DNA of 64,000 nt. Origin: Siphonodentalium dalli (lineage: Eukaryota; Mollusca; Scaphopoda; Gadilida; Siphonodentaliidae). The stretch spans positions 178,264,247 to 178,328,246 of the forward strand of contig CP136064.1 in the NCBI GenBank assembly GCA_032622095.1. The letters are read 5' to 3'. The translations under genes and the position numbers were made by a program. The notes below the pieces were generated by a model, which searched no databases, was not told the origin of the DNA, and worked only from the letters and a program-made list of their open reading frames with translations. Positions 9,408 through 23,500 of this stretch are shown here, in pieces; within the stretch, counting starts at the first letter, position 1; every line of letters begins with the position of its first letter.

Positions 9408-12400
9408 TGGTTGCTAGTGGGGCCACCATTTGCTTTCTGCACAAAACGGGTGATATCTATTTGAGAAGTTTGTGGCGCCAAATTTTAAGGCCAGAATATT
9501 ATGCGCACAGCATATAAGTGGAATAATTTGGGGCTCGATTTTATTGTGTATTGCGCAAACACGCTATTTGATGTTTGTAAACTATCCAATTGGGAACCAG
9601 GTGGTCGGGTGTTATGATTTTGTGATGGAAACCGAGATGGTGCATCGTTTTCGAGTATAAAAACTAACGTCGCCCGATATGGGACTTGAACCCATGACCC
9701 TCAGATGACTCTGAATTTAGCAGACTCTTAAAAGTCTGATGCTCTACCGACTGAGCTAACCGGGCTGGTTGCTAGTGGGGCCACCATTTGCTTTCTGCAC
9801 AAAACGGGTGATATCTATTTGAGAAGTTTGTGGCGCCAAATTTTAAGGCCAGAATATTATGCGCACAGCATATAAGTGGAATAATTTGGGGCTCGATTTT
9901 ATTGTGTATTGCGCAAACACGCTATTTGATGTTTGTAAACTATCCAATTGGGAACCAGGTGGTCGGGTGTTATGATTTTGTGATGGAAACCGAGATGGTG
10001 CATCGTTTTCGAGTATAAAAACTAACGTCGCCCGATATGGGACTTGAACCCATGACCCTCAGATGACTCTGAATTTAGCAGACTCTTAAAAGTCTGATGC
10101 TCTACCGACTGAGCTAACCGGGCTGGTTGCTAGTGGGGCCACCATTTGCTTTCTGCACAAAACGGGTGATATCTATTTGAGAAGTTTGTGGCGCCAAATT
10201 TTAAGGCCAGAATATTATGCGCACAGCATATAAGTGGAATAATTTGGGGCTCGATTTTATTGTGTATTGCGCAAACACGCTATTTGATGTTTGTAAACTA
10301 TCCAATTGGGAACCAGGTGGTCGGGTGTTATGATTTTGTGATGGAAACCGAGATGGTGCATCGTTTTCGAGTATAAAAACTAACGTCGCCCGATATGGGA
10401 CTTGAACCCATGACCCTCAGATGACTCTGAATTTAGCAGACTCTTAAAAGTCTGATGCTCTACCGACTGAGCTAACCGGGCTGGTTGCTAGTGGGGCCAC
10501 CATTTGCTTTCTGCACAAAACGGGTGATATCTATTTGAGAAGTTTGTGGCGCCAAATTTTAAGGCCAGAATATTATGCGCACAGCATATAAGTGGAATAA
10601 TTTGGGGCTCGATTTTATTGTGTATTGCGCAAACACGCTATTTGATGTTTGTAAACTATCCAATTGGGAACCAGGTGGTCGGGTGTTATGATTTTGTGAT
10701 GGAAACCGAGATGGTGCATCGTTTTCGAGTATAAAAACTAACGTCGCCCGATATGGGACTTGAACCCATGACCCTCAGATGACTCTGAATTTAGCAGACT
10801 CTTAAAAGTCTGATGCTCTACCGACTGAGCTAACCGGGCTGGTTGCTAGTGGGGCCACCATTTGCTTTCTGCACAAAACGGGTGATATCTATTTGAGAAG
10901 TTTGTGGCGCCAAATTTTAAGGCCAGAATATTATGCGCACAGCATATAAGTGGAATAATTTGGGGCTCGATTTTATTGTGTATTGCGCAAACACGCTATT
11001 TGATGTTTGTAAACTATCCAATTGGGAACCAGGTGGTCGGGTGTTATGATTTTGTGATGGAAACCGAGATGGTGCATCGTTTTCGAGTATAAAAACTAAC
11101 GTCGCCCGATATGGGACTTGAACCCATGACCCTCAGATGACTCTGAATTTAGCAGACTCTTAAAAGTCTGATGCTCTACCGACTGAGCTAACCGGGCTGG
11201 TTGCTAGTGGGGCCACCATTTGCTTTCTGCACAAAACGGGTGATATCTATTTGAGAAGTTTGTGGCGCCAAATTTTAAGGCCAGAATATTATGCGCACAG
11301 CATATAAGTGGAATAATTTGGGGCTCGATTTTATTGTGTATTGCGCAAACACGCTATTTGATGTTTGTAAACTATCCAATTGGGAACCAGGTGGTCGGGT
11401 GTTATGATTTTGTGATGGAAACCGAGATGGTGCATCGTTTTCGAGTATAAAAACTAACGTCGCCCGATATGGGACTTGAACCCATGACCCTCAGATGACT
11501 CTGAATTTAGCAGACTCTTAAAAGTCTGATGCTCTACCGACTGAGCTAACCGGGCTGGTTGCTAGTGGGGCCACCATTTGCTTTCTGCACAAAACGGGTG
11601 ATATCTATTTGAGAAGTTTGTGGCGCCAAATTTTAAGGCCAGAATATTATGCGCACAGCATATAAGTGGAATAATTTGGGGCTCGATTTTATTGTGTATT
11701 GCGCAAACACGCTATTTGATGTTTGTAAACTATCCAATTGGGAACCAGGTGGTCGGGTGTTATGATTTTGTGATGGAAACCGAGATGGTGCATCGTTTTC
11801 GAGTATAAAAACTAACGTCGCCCGATATGGGACTTGAACCCATGACCCTCAGATGACTCTGAATTTAGCAGACTCTTAAAAGTCTGATGCTCTACCGACT
11901 GAGCTAACCGGGCTGGTTGCTAGTGGGGCCACCATTTGCTTTCTGCACAAAACGGGTGATATCTATTTGAGAAGTTTGTGGCGCCAAATTTTAAGGCCAG
12001 AATATTATGCGCACAGCATATAAGTGGAATAATTTGGGGCTCGATTTTATTGTGTATTGCGCAAACACGCTATTTGATGTTTGTAAACTATCCAATTGGG
12101 AACCAGGTGGTCGGGTGTTATGATTTTGTGATGGAAACCGAGATGGTGCATCGTTTTCGAGTATAAAAACTAACGTCGCCCGATATGGGACTTGAACCCA
12201 TGACCCTCAGATGACTCTGAATTTAGCAGACTCTTAAAAGTCTGATGCTCTACCGACTGAGCTAACCGGGCTGGTTGCTAGTGGGGCCACCATTTGCTTT
12301 CTGCACAAAACGGGTGATATCTATTTGAGAAGTTTGTGGCGCCAAATTTTAAGGCCAGAATATTATGCGCACAGCATATAAGTGGAATAATTTGGGGCTC

Positions 12401-12534
12401 GATTTTATTGTGTATTGCGCAAACACGCTATTTGATGTTTGTAAACTATCCAATTGGGAACCAGGTGGTCGGGTGTTATGATTTTGTGATGGAAACCGAG
12501 ATGGTGCATCGTTTTCGAGTATAAAAACTAACGT

Positions 12535-12629
12535 CGCCCGATATGGGACTTGAATCCATGACCCTCAGATGACTCTGAATTTAGCAGACTCTTAAAAGTC
12601 TGATGCTCTACCGACTGAGCTAACCGGGC
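12535..12629 (-). tRNA. tRNA-Lys(TTT), T-stem mismatch variant
   Basis: Same G53-to-A change as the copy exactly nine units upstream. The rest of the gene matches the array consensus. Confidence 0.8.
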
Positions 12630-15040
12630 TGGTTGCTAGTGGGGCCACCATTTGCTTTCTGCACAAAACGGGTGATATCTATTTGAGAAGTTTGTGGCGC
12701 CAAATTTTAAGGCCAGAATATTATGCGCACAGCATATAAGTGGAATAATTTGGGGCTCGATTTTATTGTGTATTGCGCAAACACGCTATTTGATGTTTGT
12801 AAACTATCCAATTGGGAACCAGGTGGTCGGGTGTTATGATTTTGTGATGGAAACCGAGATGGTGCATCGTTTTCGAGTATAAAAACTAACGTCGCCCGAT
12901 ATGGGACTTGAACCCATGACCCTCAGATGACTCTGAATTTAGCAGACTCTTAAAAGTCTGATGCTCTACCGACTGAGCTAACCGGGCTGGTTGCTAGTGG
13001 GGCCACCATTTGCTTTCTGCACAAAACGGGTGATATCTATTTGAGAAGTTTGTGGCGCCAAATTTTAAGGCCAGAATATTATGCGCACAGCATATAAGTG
13101 GAATAATTTGGGGCTCGATTTTATTGTGTATTGCGCAAACACGCTATTTGATGTTTGTAAACTATCCAATTGGGAACCAGGTGGTCGGGTGTTATGATTT
13201 TGTGATGGAAACCGAGATGGTGCATCGTTTTCGAGTATAAAAACTAACGTCGCCCGATATGGGACTTGAACCCATGACCCTCAGATGACTCTGAATTTAG
13301 CAGACTCTTAAAAGTCTGATGCTCTACCGACTGAGCTAACCGGGCTGGTTGCTAGTGGGGCCACCATTTGCTTTCTGCACAAAACGGGTGATATCTATTT
13401 GAGAAGTTTGTGGCGCCAAATTTTAAGGCCAGAATATTATGCGCACAGCATATAAGTGGAATAATTTGGGGCTCGATTTTATTGTGTATTGCGCAAACAC
13501 GCTATTTGATGTTTGTAAACTATCCAATTGGGAACCAGGTGGTCGGGTGTTATGATTTTGTGATGGAAACCGAGATGGTGCATCGTTTTCGAGTATAAAA
13601 ACTAACGTCGCCCGATATGGGACTTGAACCCATGACCCTCAGATGACTCTGAATTTAGCAGACTCTTAAAAGTCTGATGCTCTACCGACTGAGCTAACCG
13701 GGCTGGTTGCTAGTGGGGCCACCATTTGCTTTCTGCACAAAACGGGTGATATCTATTTGAGAAGTTTGTGGCGCCAAATTTTAAGGCCAGAATATTATGC
13801 GCACAGCATATAAGTGGAATAATTTGGGGCTCGATTTTATTGTGTATTGCGCAAACACGCTATTTGATGTTTGTAAACTATCCAATTGGGAACCAGGTGG
13901 TCGGGTGTTATGATTTTGTGATGGAAACCGAGATGGTGCATCGTTTTCGAGTATAAAAACTAACGTCGCCCGATATGGGACTTGAACCCATGACCCTCAG
14001 ATGACTCTGAATTTAGCAGACTCTTAAAAGTCTGATGCTCTACCGACTGAGCTAACCGGGCTGGTTGCTAGTGGGGCCACCATTTGCTTTCTGCACAAAA
14101 CGGGTGATATCTATTTGAGAAGTTTGTGGCGCCAAATTTTAAGGCCAGAATATTATGCGCACAGCATATAAGTGGAATAATTTGGGGCTCGATTTTATTG
14201 TGTATTGCGCAAACACGCTATTTGATGTTTGTAAACTATCCAATTGGGAACCAGGTGGTCGGGTGTTATGATTTTGTGATGGAAACCGAGATGGTGCATC
14301 GTTTTCGAGTATAAAAACTAACGTCGCCCGATATGGGACTTGAACCCATGACCCTCAGATGACTCTGAATTTAGCAGACTCTTAAAAGTCTGATGCTCTA
14401 CCGACTGAGCTAACCGGGCTGGTTGCTAGTGGGGCCACCATTTGCTTTCTGCACAAAACGGGTGATATCTATTTGAGAAGTTTGTGGCGCCAAATTTTAA
14501 GGCCAGAATATTATGCGCACAGCATATAAGTGGAATAATTTGGGGCTCGATTTTATTGTGTATTGCGCAAACACGCTATTTGATGTTTGTAAACTATCCA
14601 ATTGGGAACCAGGTGGTCGGGTGTTATGATTTTGTGATGGAAACCGAGATGGTGCATCGTTTTCGAGTATAAAAACTAACGTCGCCCGATATGGGACTTG
14701 AACCCATGACCCTCAGATGACTCTGAATTTAGCAGACTCTTAAAAGTCTGATGCTCTACCGACTGAGCTAACCGGGCTGGTTGCTAGTGGGGCCACCATT
14801 TGCTTTCTGCACAAAACGGGTGATATCTATTTGAGAAGTTTGTGGCGCCAAATTTTAAGGCCAGAATATTATGCGCACAGCATATAAGTGGAATAATTTG
14901 GGGCTCGATTTTATTGTGTATTGCGCAAACACGCTATTTGATGTTTGTAAACTATCCAATTGGGAACCAGGTGGTCGGGTGTTATGATTTTGTGATGGAA
15001 ACCGAGATGGTGCATCGTTTTCGAGTATAAAAACTAACGT

Positions 15041-15135
15041 CGCCCGATATGGGACTTGAATCCATGACCCTCAGATGACTCTGAATTTAGCAGACTCTTA
15101 AAAGTCTGATGCTCTACCGACTGAGCTAACCGGGC
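15041..15135 (-). tRNA. tRNA-Lys(TTT), T-stem mismatch variant
   Basis: Third copy with the G53-to-A change, seven units after the second. Shared descent by unequal exchange is likelier than three independent mutations. Confidence 0.8.
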
Positions 15136-18100
15136 TGGTTGCTAGTGGGGCCACCATTTGCTTTCTGCACAAAACGGGTGATATCTATTTGAGAAGTTTG
15201 TGGCGCCAAATTTTAAGGCCAGAATATTATGCGCACAGCATATAAGTGGAATAATTTGGGGCTCGATTTTATTGTGTATTGCGCAAACACGCTATTTGAT
15301 GTTTGTAAACTATCCAATTGGGAACCAGGTGGTCGGGTGTTATGATTTTGTGATGGAAACCGAGATGGTGCATCGTTTTCGAGTATAAAAACTAACGTCG
15401 CCCGATATGGGACTTGAACCCATGACCCTCAGATGACTCTGAATTTAGCAGACTCTTAAAAGTCTGATGCTCTACCGACTGAGCTAACCGGGCTGGTTGC
15501 TAGTGGGGCCACCATTTGCTTTCTGCACAAAACGGGTGATATCTATTTGAGAAGTTTGTGGCGCCAAATTTTAAGGCCAGAATATTATGCGCACAGCATA
15601 TAAGTGGAATAATTTGGGGCTCGATTTTATTGTGTATTGCGCAAACACGCTATTTGATGTTTGTAAACTATCCAATTGGGAACCAGGTGGTCGGGTGTTA
15701 TGATTTTGTGATGGAAACCGAGATGGTGCATCGTTTTCGAGTATAAAAACTAACGTCGCCCGATATGGGACTTGAACCCATGACCCTCAGATGACTCTGA
15801 ATTTAGCAGACTCTTAAAAGTCTGATGCTCTACCGACTGAGCTAACCGGGCTGGTTGCTAGTGGGGCCACCATTTGCTTTCTGCACAAAACGGGTGATAT
15901 CTATTTGAGAAGTTTGTGGCGCCAAATTTTAAGGCCAGAATATTATGCGCACAGCATATAAGTGGAATAATTTGGGGCTCGATTTTATTGTGTATTGCGC
16001 AAACACGCTATTTGATGTTTGTAAACTATCCAATTGGGAACCAGGTGGTCGGGTGTTATGATTTTGTGATGGAAACCGAGATGGTGCATCGTTTTCGAGT
16101 ATAAAAACTAACGTCGCCCGATATGGGACTTGAACCCATGACCCTCAGATGACTCTGAATTTAGCAGACTCTTAAAAGTCTGATGCTCTACCGACTGAGC
16201 TAACCGGGCTGGTTGCTAGTGGGGCCACCATTTGCTTTCTGCACAAAACGGGTGATATCTATTTGAGAAGTTTGTGGCGCCAAATTTTAAGGCCAGAATA
16301 TTATGCGCACAGCGTATAAGTGGAATAATTTGGGGCTCGATTTTATTGTGTATTGCGCAAACACGCTATTTGATGTTTGTAAACTATCCAATTGGGAACC
16401 AGGTGGTCGGGTGTTATGATTTTGTGATGGAAACCGAGATGGTGCATCGTTTTCGAGTATAAAAACTAACGTCGCCCGATATGGGACTTGAACCCATGAC
16501 CCTCAGATGACTCTGAATTTAGCAGACTCTTAAAAGTCTGATGCTCTACCGACTGAGCTAACCGGGCTGGTTGCTAGTGGGGCCACCATTTGCTTTCTGC
16601 ACAAAACGGGTGATATCTATTTGAGAAGTTTGTGGCGCCAAATTTTAAGGCCAGAATATTATGCGCACAGCATATAAGTGGAATAATTTGGGGCTCGATT
16701 TTATTGTGTATTGCGCAAACACGCTATTTGATGTTTGTAAACTATCCAATTGGGAACCAGGTGGTCGGGTGTTATGATTTTGTGATGGAAACCGAGATGG
16801 TGCATCGTTTTCGAGTATAAAAACTAACGTCGCCCGATATGGGACTTGAACCCATGACCCTCAGATGACTCTGAATTTAGCAGACTCTTAAAAGTCTGAT
16901 GCTCTACCGACTGAGCTAACCGGGCTGGTTGCTAGTGGGGCCACCATTTGCTTTCTGCACAAAACGGGTGATATCTATTTGAGAAGTTTGTGGCGCCAAA
17001 TTTTAAGGCCAGAATATTATGCGCACAGCATATAAGTGGAATAATTTGGGGCTCGATTTTATTGTGTATTGCGCAAACACGCTATTTGATGTTTGTAAAC
17101 TATCCAATTGGGAACCAGGTGGTCGGGTGTTATGATTTTGTGATGGAAACCGAGATGGTGCATCGTTTTCGAGTATAAAAACTAACGTCGCCCGATATGG
17201 GACTTGAACCCATGACCCTCAGATGACTCTGAATTTAGCAGACTCTTAAAAGTCTGATGCTCTACCGACTGAGCTAACCGGGCTGGTTGCTAGTGGGGCC
17301 ACCATTTGCTTTCTGCACAAAACGGGTGATATCTATTTGAGAAGTTTGTGGCGCCAAATTTTAAGGCCAGAATATTATGCGCACAGCATATAAGTGGAAT
17401 AATTTGGGGCTCGATTTTATTGTGTATTGCGCAAACACGCTATTTGATGTTTGTAAACTATCCAATTGGGAACCAGGTGGTCGGGTGTTATGATTTTGTG
17501 ATGGAAACCGAGATGGTGCATCGTTTTCGAGTATAAAAACTAACGTCGCCCGATATGGGACTTGAACCCATGACCCTCAGATGACTCTGAATTTAGCAGA
17601 CTCTTAAAAGTCTGATGCTCTACCGACTGAGCTAACCGGGCTGGTTGCTAGTGGGGCCACCATTTGCTTTCTGCACAAAACGGGTGATATCTATTTGAGA
17701 AGTTTGTGGCGCCAAATTTTAAGGCCAGAATATTATGCGCACAGCGTATAAGTGGAATAATTTGGGGCTCGATTTTATTGTGTATTGCGCAAACACGCTA
17801 TTTGATGTTTGTAAACTATCCAATTGGGAACCAGGTGGTCGGGTGTTATGATTTTGTGATGGAAACCGAGATGGTGCATCGTTTTCGAGTATAAAAACTA
17901 ACGTCGCCCGATATGGGACTTGAACCCATGACCCTCAGATGACTCTGAATTTAGCAGACTCTTAAAAGTCTGATGCTCTACCGACTGAGCTAACCGGGCT
18001 GGTTGCTAGTGGGGCCACCATTTGCTTTCTGCACAAAACGGGTGATATCTATTTGAGAAGTTTGTGGCGCCAAATTTTAAGGCCAGAATATTATGCGCAC

Positions 18101-20410
18101 AGCATATAAGTGGAATAATTTGGGGCTCGATTTTATTGTGTATTGCGCAAACACGCTATTTGATGTTTGTAAACTATCCAATTGGGAACCAGGTGGTCGG
18201 GTGTTATGATTTTGTGATGGAAACCGAGATGGTGCATCGTTTTCGAGTATAAAAACTAACGTCGCCCGATATGGGACTTGAACCCATGACCCTCAGATGA
18301 CTCTGAATTTAGCAGACTCTTAAAAGTCTGATGCTCTACCGACTGAGCTAACCGGGCTGGTTGCTAGTGGGGCCACCATTTGCTTTCTGCACAAAACGGG
18401 TGATATCTATTTGAGAAGTTTGTGGCGCCAAATTTTAAGGCCAGAATATTATGCGCACAGCGTATAAGTGGAATAATTTGGGGCTCGATTTTATTGTGTA
18501 TTGCGCAAACACGCTATTTGATGTTTGTAAACTATCCAATTGGGAACCAGGTGGTCGGGTGTTATGATTTTGTGATGGAAACCGAGATGGTGCATCGTTT
18601 TCGAGTATAAAAACTAACGTCGCCCGATATGGGACTTGAACCCATGACCCTCAGATGACTCTGAATTTAGCAGACTCTTAAAAGTCTGATGCTCTACCGA
18701 CTGAGCTAACCGGGCTGGTTGCTAGTGGGGCCACCATTTGCTTTCTGCACAAAACGGGTGATATCTATTTGAGAAGTTTGTGGCGCCAAATTTTAAGGCC
18801 AGAATATTATGCGCACAGCATATAAGTGGAATAATTTGGGGCTCGATTTCATTGTGTATTGCGCAAACACGCTATTTGATGTTTGTAAACTATCCAATTG
18901 GGAACCAGGTGGTCGGGTGTTATGATTTTGTGATGGAAACCGAGATGGTGCATCGTTTTCGAGTATAAAAACTAACGTCGCCCGATATGGGACTTGAACC
19001 CATGACCCTCAGATGACTCTGAATTTAGCAGACTCTTAAAAGTCTGATGCTCTACCGACTGAGCTAACCGGGCTGGTTGCTAGTGGGGCCACCATTTGCT
19101 TTCTGCACAAAACGGGTGATATCTATTTGAGAAGTTTGTGGCGCCAAATTTTAAGGCCAGAATATTATGCGCACAGCGTATAAGTGGAATAATTTGGGGC
19201 TCGATTTTATTGTGTATTGCGCAAACACGCTATTTGATGTTTGTAAACTATCCAATTGGGAACCAGGTGGTCGGGTGTTATGATTTTGTGATGGAAACCG
19301 AGATGGTGCATCGTTTTCGAGTATAAAAACTAACGTCGCCCGATATGGGACTTGAACCCATGACCCTCAGATGACTCTGAATTTAGCAGACTCTTAAAAG
19401 TCTGATGCTCTACCGACTGAGCTAACCGGGCTGGTTGCTAGTGGGGCCACCATTTGCTTTCTGCACAAAACGGGTGATATCTATTTGAGAAGTTTGTGGC
19501 GCCAAATTTTAAGGCCAGAATATTATGCGCACAGCGTATAAGTGGAATAATTTGGGGCTCGATTTTATTGTGTATTGCGCAAACACGCTATTTGATGTTT
19601 GTAAACTATCCAATTGGGAACCAGGTGGTCGGGTGTTATGATTTTGTGATGGAAACCGAGATGGTGCATCGTTTTCGAGTATAAAAACTAACGTCGCCCG
19701 ATATGGGACTTGAACCCATGACCCTCAGATGACTCTGAATTTAGCAGACTCTTAAAAGTCTGATGCTCTACCGACTGAGCTAACCGGGCTGGTTGCTAGT
19801 GGGGCCACCATTTGCTTTCTGCACAAAACGGGTGATATCTATTTGAGAAGTTTGTGGCGCTAAATTTTAAGGCCAGAATATTATGCGCACAGCGTATAAG
19901 TGGAATAATTTGGGGCTCGATTTTATTGTGTATTGCGCAAACACGCTATTTGATGTTTGTAAACTATCCAATTGGGAACCAGGTGGTCGGGTGTTATGAT
20001 TTTGTGATGGAAACCGAGATGGTGCATCGTTTTCGAGTATAAAAACTAACGTCGCCCGATATGGGACTTGAACCCATGACCCTCAGATGACTCTGAATTT
20101 AGCAGACTCTTAAAAGTCTGATGCTCTACCGACTGAGCTAACCGGGCTGGTTGCTAGTGGGGCCACCATTTGCTTTCTGCACAAAACGGGTGATATCTAT
20201 TTGAGAAGTTTGTGGCGCCAAATTTTAAGGCCAGAATATTATGCGCACAGCATATAAGTGGAATAATTTGGGGCTCGATTTTATTGTGTATTGCGCAAAC
20301 ACGCTATTTGATGTTTGTAAACTATCCAATTGGGAACCAGGTGGTCGGGTGTTATGATTTTGTGATGGAAACCGAGATGGTGCATCGTTTTCGAGTATAA
20401 AACCTAACGT

Positions 20411-20505
20411 CGCCCGATATGGGACTTGAACCCATGACCCTCAGATGACTCTGAATTTAGCAGACTTTTAAAAGTCTGATGCTCTACCGACTGAGCTAAC
20501 CGGGC
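20411..20505 (-). tRNA. tRNA-Lys(TTT), intron variant with shortened terminator
   Basis: The second base of the intron is changed (TTTTAAAAGTCTG on the plus strand), and the downstream T-run is four instead of five. The mature tRNA would be unchanged. Confidence 0.8.
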
Positions 20506-23500
20506 TGGTTGCTAGTGGGGCCACCATTTGCTTTCTGCACAAAACGGGTGATATCTATTTGAGAAGTTTGTGGCGCCAAATTTTAAGGCCAGAATATTAT
20601 GCGCACAGCGTATAAGTGGAATAATTTGGGGCTCGATTTTATTGTGTATTGCGCAAACACGCTATTTGATGTTTGTAAACTATCCAATTGGGAACCAGGT
20701 GGTCGGGTGTTATGATTTTGTGATGGAAACCGAGATGGTGCATCGTTTTCGAGTATAAAAACTAACGTCGCCCGATATGGGACTTGAACCCATGACCCTC
20801 AGATGACTCTGAATTTAGCAGACTCTTAAAAGTCTGATGCTCTACCGACTGAGCTAACCGGGCTGGTTGCTAGTGGGGCCACCATTTGCTTTCTGCACAA
20901 AACGGGTGATATCTATTTGAGAAGTTTGTGGCGCCAAATTTTAAGGCCAGAATATTATGCGCACAGCGTATAAGTGGAATAATTTGGGGCTCGATTTTAT
21001 TGTGTATTGCGCAAACACGCTATTTGATGTTTGTAAACTATCCAATTGGGAACCAGGTGGTCGGGTGTTATGATTTTGTGATGGAAACCGAGATGGTGCA
21101 TCGTTTTCGAGTATAAAAACTAACGTCGCCCGATATGGGACTTGAACCCATGACCCTCAGATGACTCTGAATTTAGCAGACTCTTAAAAGTCTGATGCTC
21201 TACCGACTGAGCTAACCGGGCTGGTTGCTAGTGGGGCCACCATTTGCTTTCTGCACAAAACGGGTGATATCTATTTGAGAAGTTTGTGGCGCCAAATTTT
21301 AAGGCCAGAATATTATGCGCACAGCATATAAGTGGAATAATTTGGGGCTCGATTTTATTGTGTATTGCGCAAACACGCTATTTGATGTTTGTAAACTATC
21401 CAATTGGGAACCAGGTGGTCGGGTGTTATGATTTTGTGATGGAAACCGAGATGGTGCATCGTTTTCGAGTATAAAAACTAACGTCGCCCGATATGGGACT
21501 TGAACCCATGACCCTCAGATGACTCTGAATTTAGCAGACTCTTAAAAGTCTGATGCTCTACCGACTGAGCTAACCGGGCTGGTTGCTAGTGGGGCCACCA
21601 TTTGCTTTCTGCACAAAACGGGTGATATCTATTTGAGAAGTTTGTGGCGCCAAATTTTAAGGCCAGAATATTATGCGCACAGCGTATAAGTGGAATAATT
21701 TGGGGCTCGATTTTATTGTGTATTGCGCAAACACGCTATTTGATGTTTGTAAACTATCCAATTGGGAACCAGGTGGTCGGGTGTTATGATTTTGTGATGG
21801 AAACCGAGATGGTGCATCGTTTTCGAGTATAAAAACTAACGTCGCCCGATATGGGACTTGAACCCATGACCCTCAGATGACTCTGAATTTAGCAGACTCT
21901 TAAAAGTCTGATGCTCTACCGACTGAGCTAACCGGGCTGGTTGCTAGTGGGGCCACCATTTGCTTTCTGCACAAAACGGGTGATATCTATTTGAGAAGTT
22001 TGTGGCGCCAAATTTTATGGCCAGAATATTATGCGCACAGCGTATAAGTGGAATAATTTGGGGCTCGATTTTATTGTGTATTGCGCAAACACGCTATTTG
22101 ATGTTTGTAAACTATCCAATTGGGAACCAGGTGGTCGGGTGTTATGATTTTGTGATGGAAACCGAGATGGTGCATCGTTTTCGAGTATAAAAACTAACGT
22201 CGCCCGATATGGGACTTGAACCCATGACCCTCAGATGACTCTGAATTTAGCAGACTCTTAAAAGTCTGATGCTCTACCGACTGAGCTAACCGGGCTGGTT
22301 GCTAGTGGGGCCACCATTTGCTTTCTGCACAAAACGGGTGATATCTATTTGAGAAGTTTGTGGCGCCAAATTTTAAGGCCAGAATATTATGCGCACAGCA
22401 TATAAGTGGAATAATTTGGGGCTCGATTTTATTGTGTATTGCGCAAACACGCTATTTGATGTTTGTAAACTATCCAATTGGGAACCAGGTGGTCGGGTGT
22501 TATGATTTTGTGATGGAAACCGAGATGGTGCATCGTTTTCGAGTATAAAAAATAACGTCGCCCGATATGGGACTTGAACCCATGACCCTCAGATGACTCT
22601 GAATTTAGCAGACTCTTAAAAGTCTGATGCTCTACCGACTGAGCTAACCGGGCTGGTTGCTAGTGGGGCCACCATTTGCTTTCTGCACAAAACGGGTGAT
22701 ATCTATTTGAGAAGTTTGTGGCGCCAAATTTTAAGGCCAGAATATTATGCGCACAGCATATAAGTGGAATAATTTGGGGCTCGATTTTATTGTGTATTGC
22801 GCAAACACGCTATTTGATGTTTGTAAACTATCCAATTGGGAACCAGGTGGTCGGGTGTTATGATTTTGTGATGGAAACCGAGATGGTGCATCGTTTTCGA
22901 GTATAAAAACTAACGTCGCCCGATATGGGACTTGAACCCATGACCCTCAGATGACTCTGAATTTAGCAGACTCTTAAAAGTCTGATGCTCTACCGACTGA
23001 GCTAACCGGGCTGGTTGCTAGTGGGGCCACCATTTGCTTTCTGCACAAAACGGGTGATATCTATTTGAGAAGTTTGTGGCGCCAAATTTTAAGGCCAGAA
23101 TATTATGCGCACAGCGTATAAGTGGAATAATTTGGGGCTCGATTTTATTGTGTATTGCGCAAACACGCTATTTGATGTTTGTAAACTATCCAATTGGGAA
23201 CCAGGTGGTCGGGTGTTATGATTTTGTGATGGAAACCGAGATGGTGCATCGTTTTCGAGTATAAAAACTAACGTCGCCCGATATGGGACTTGAACCCATG
23301 ACCCTCAGATGACTCTGAATTTAGCAGACTCTTAAAAGTCTGATGCTCTACCGACTGAGCTAACCGGGCTGGTTGCTAGTGGGGCCACCATTTGCTTTCT
23401 GCACAAAACGGGTGATATCTATTTGAGAAGTTTGTGGCGCCAAATTTTAAGGCCAGAATATTATGCGCACAGCGTATAAGTGGAATAATTTGGGGCTCGA

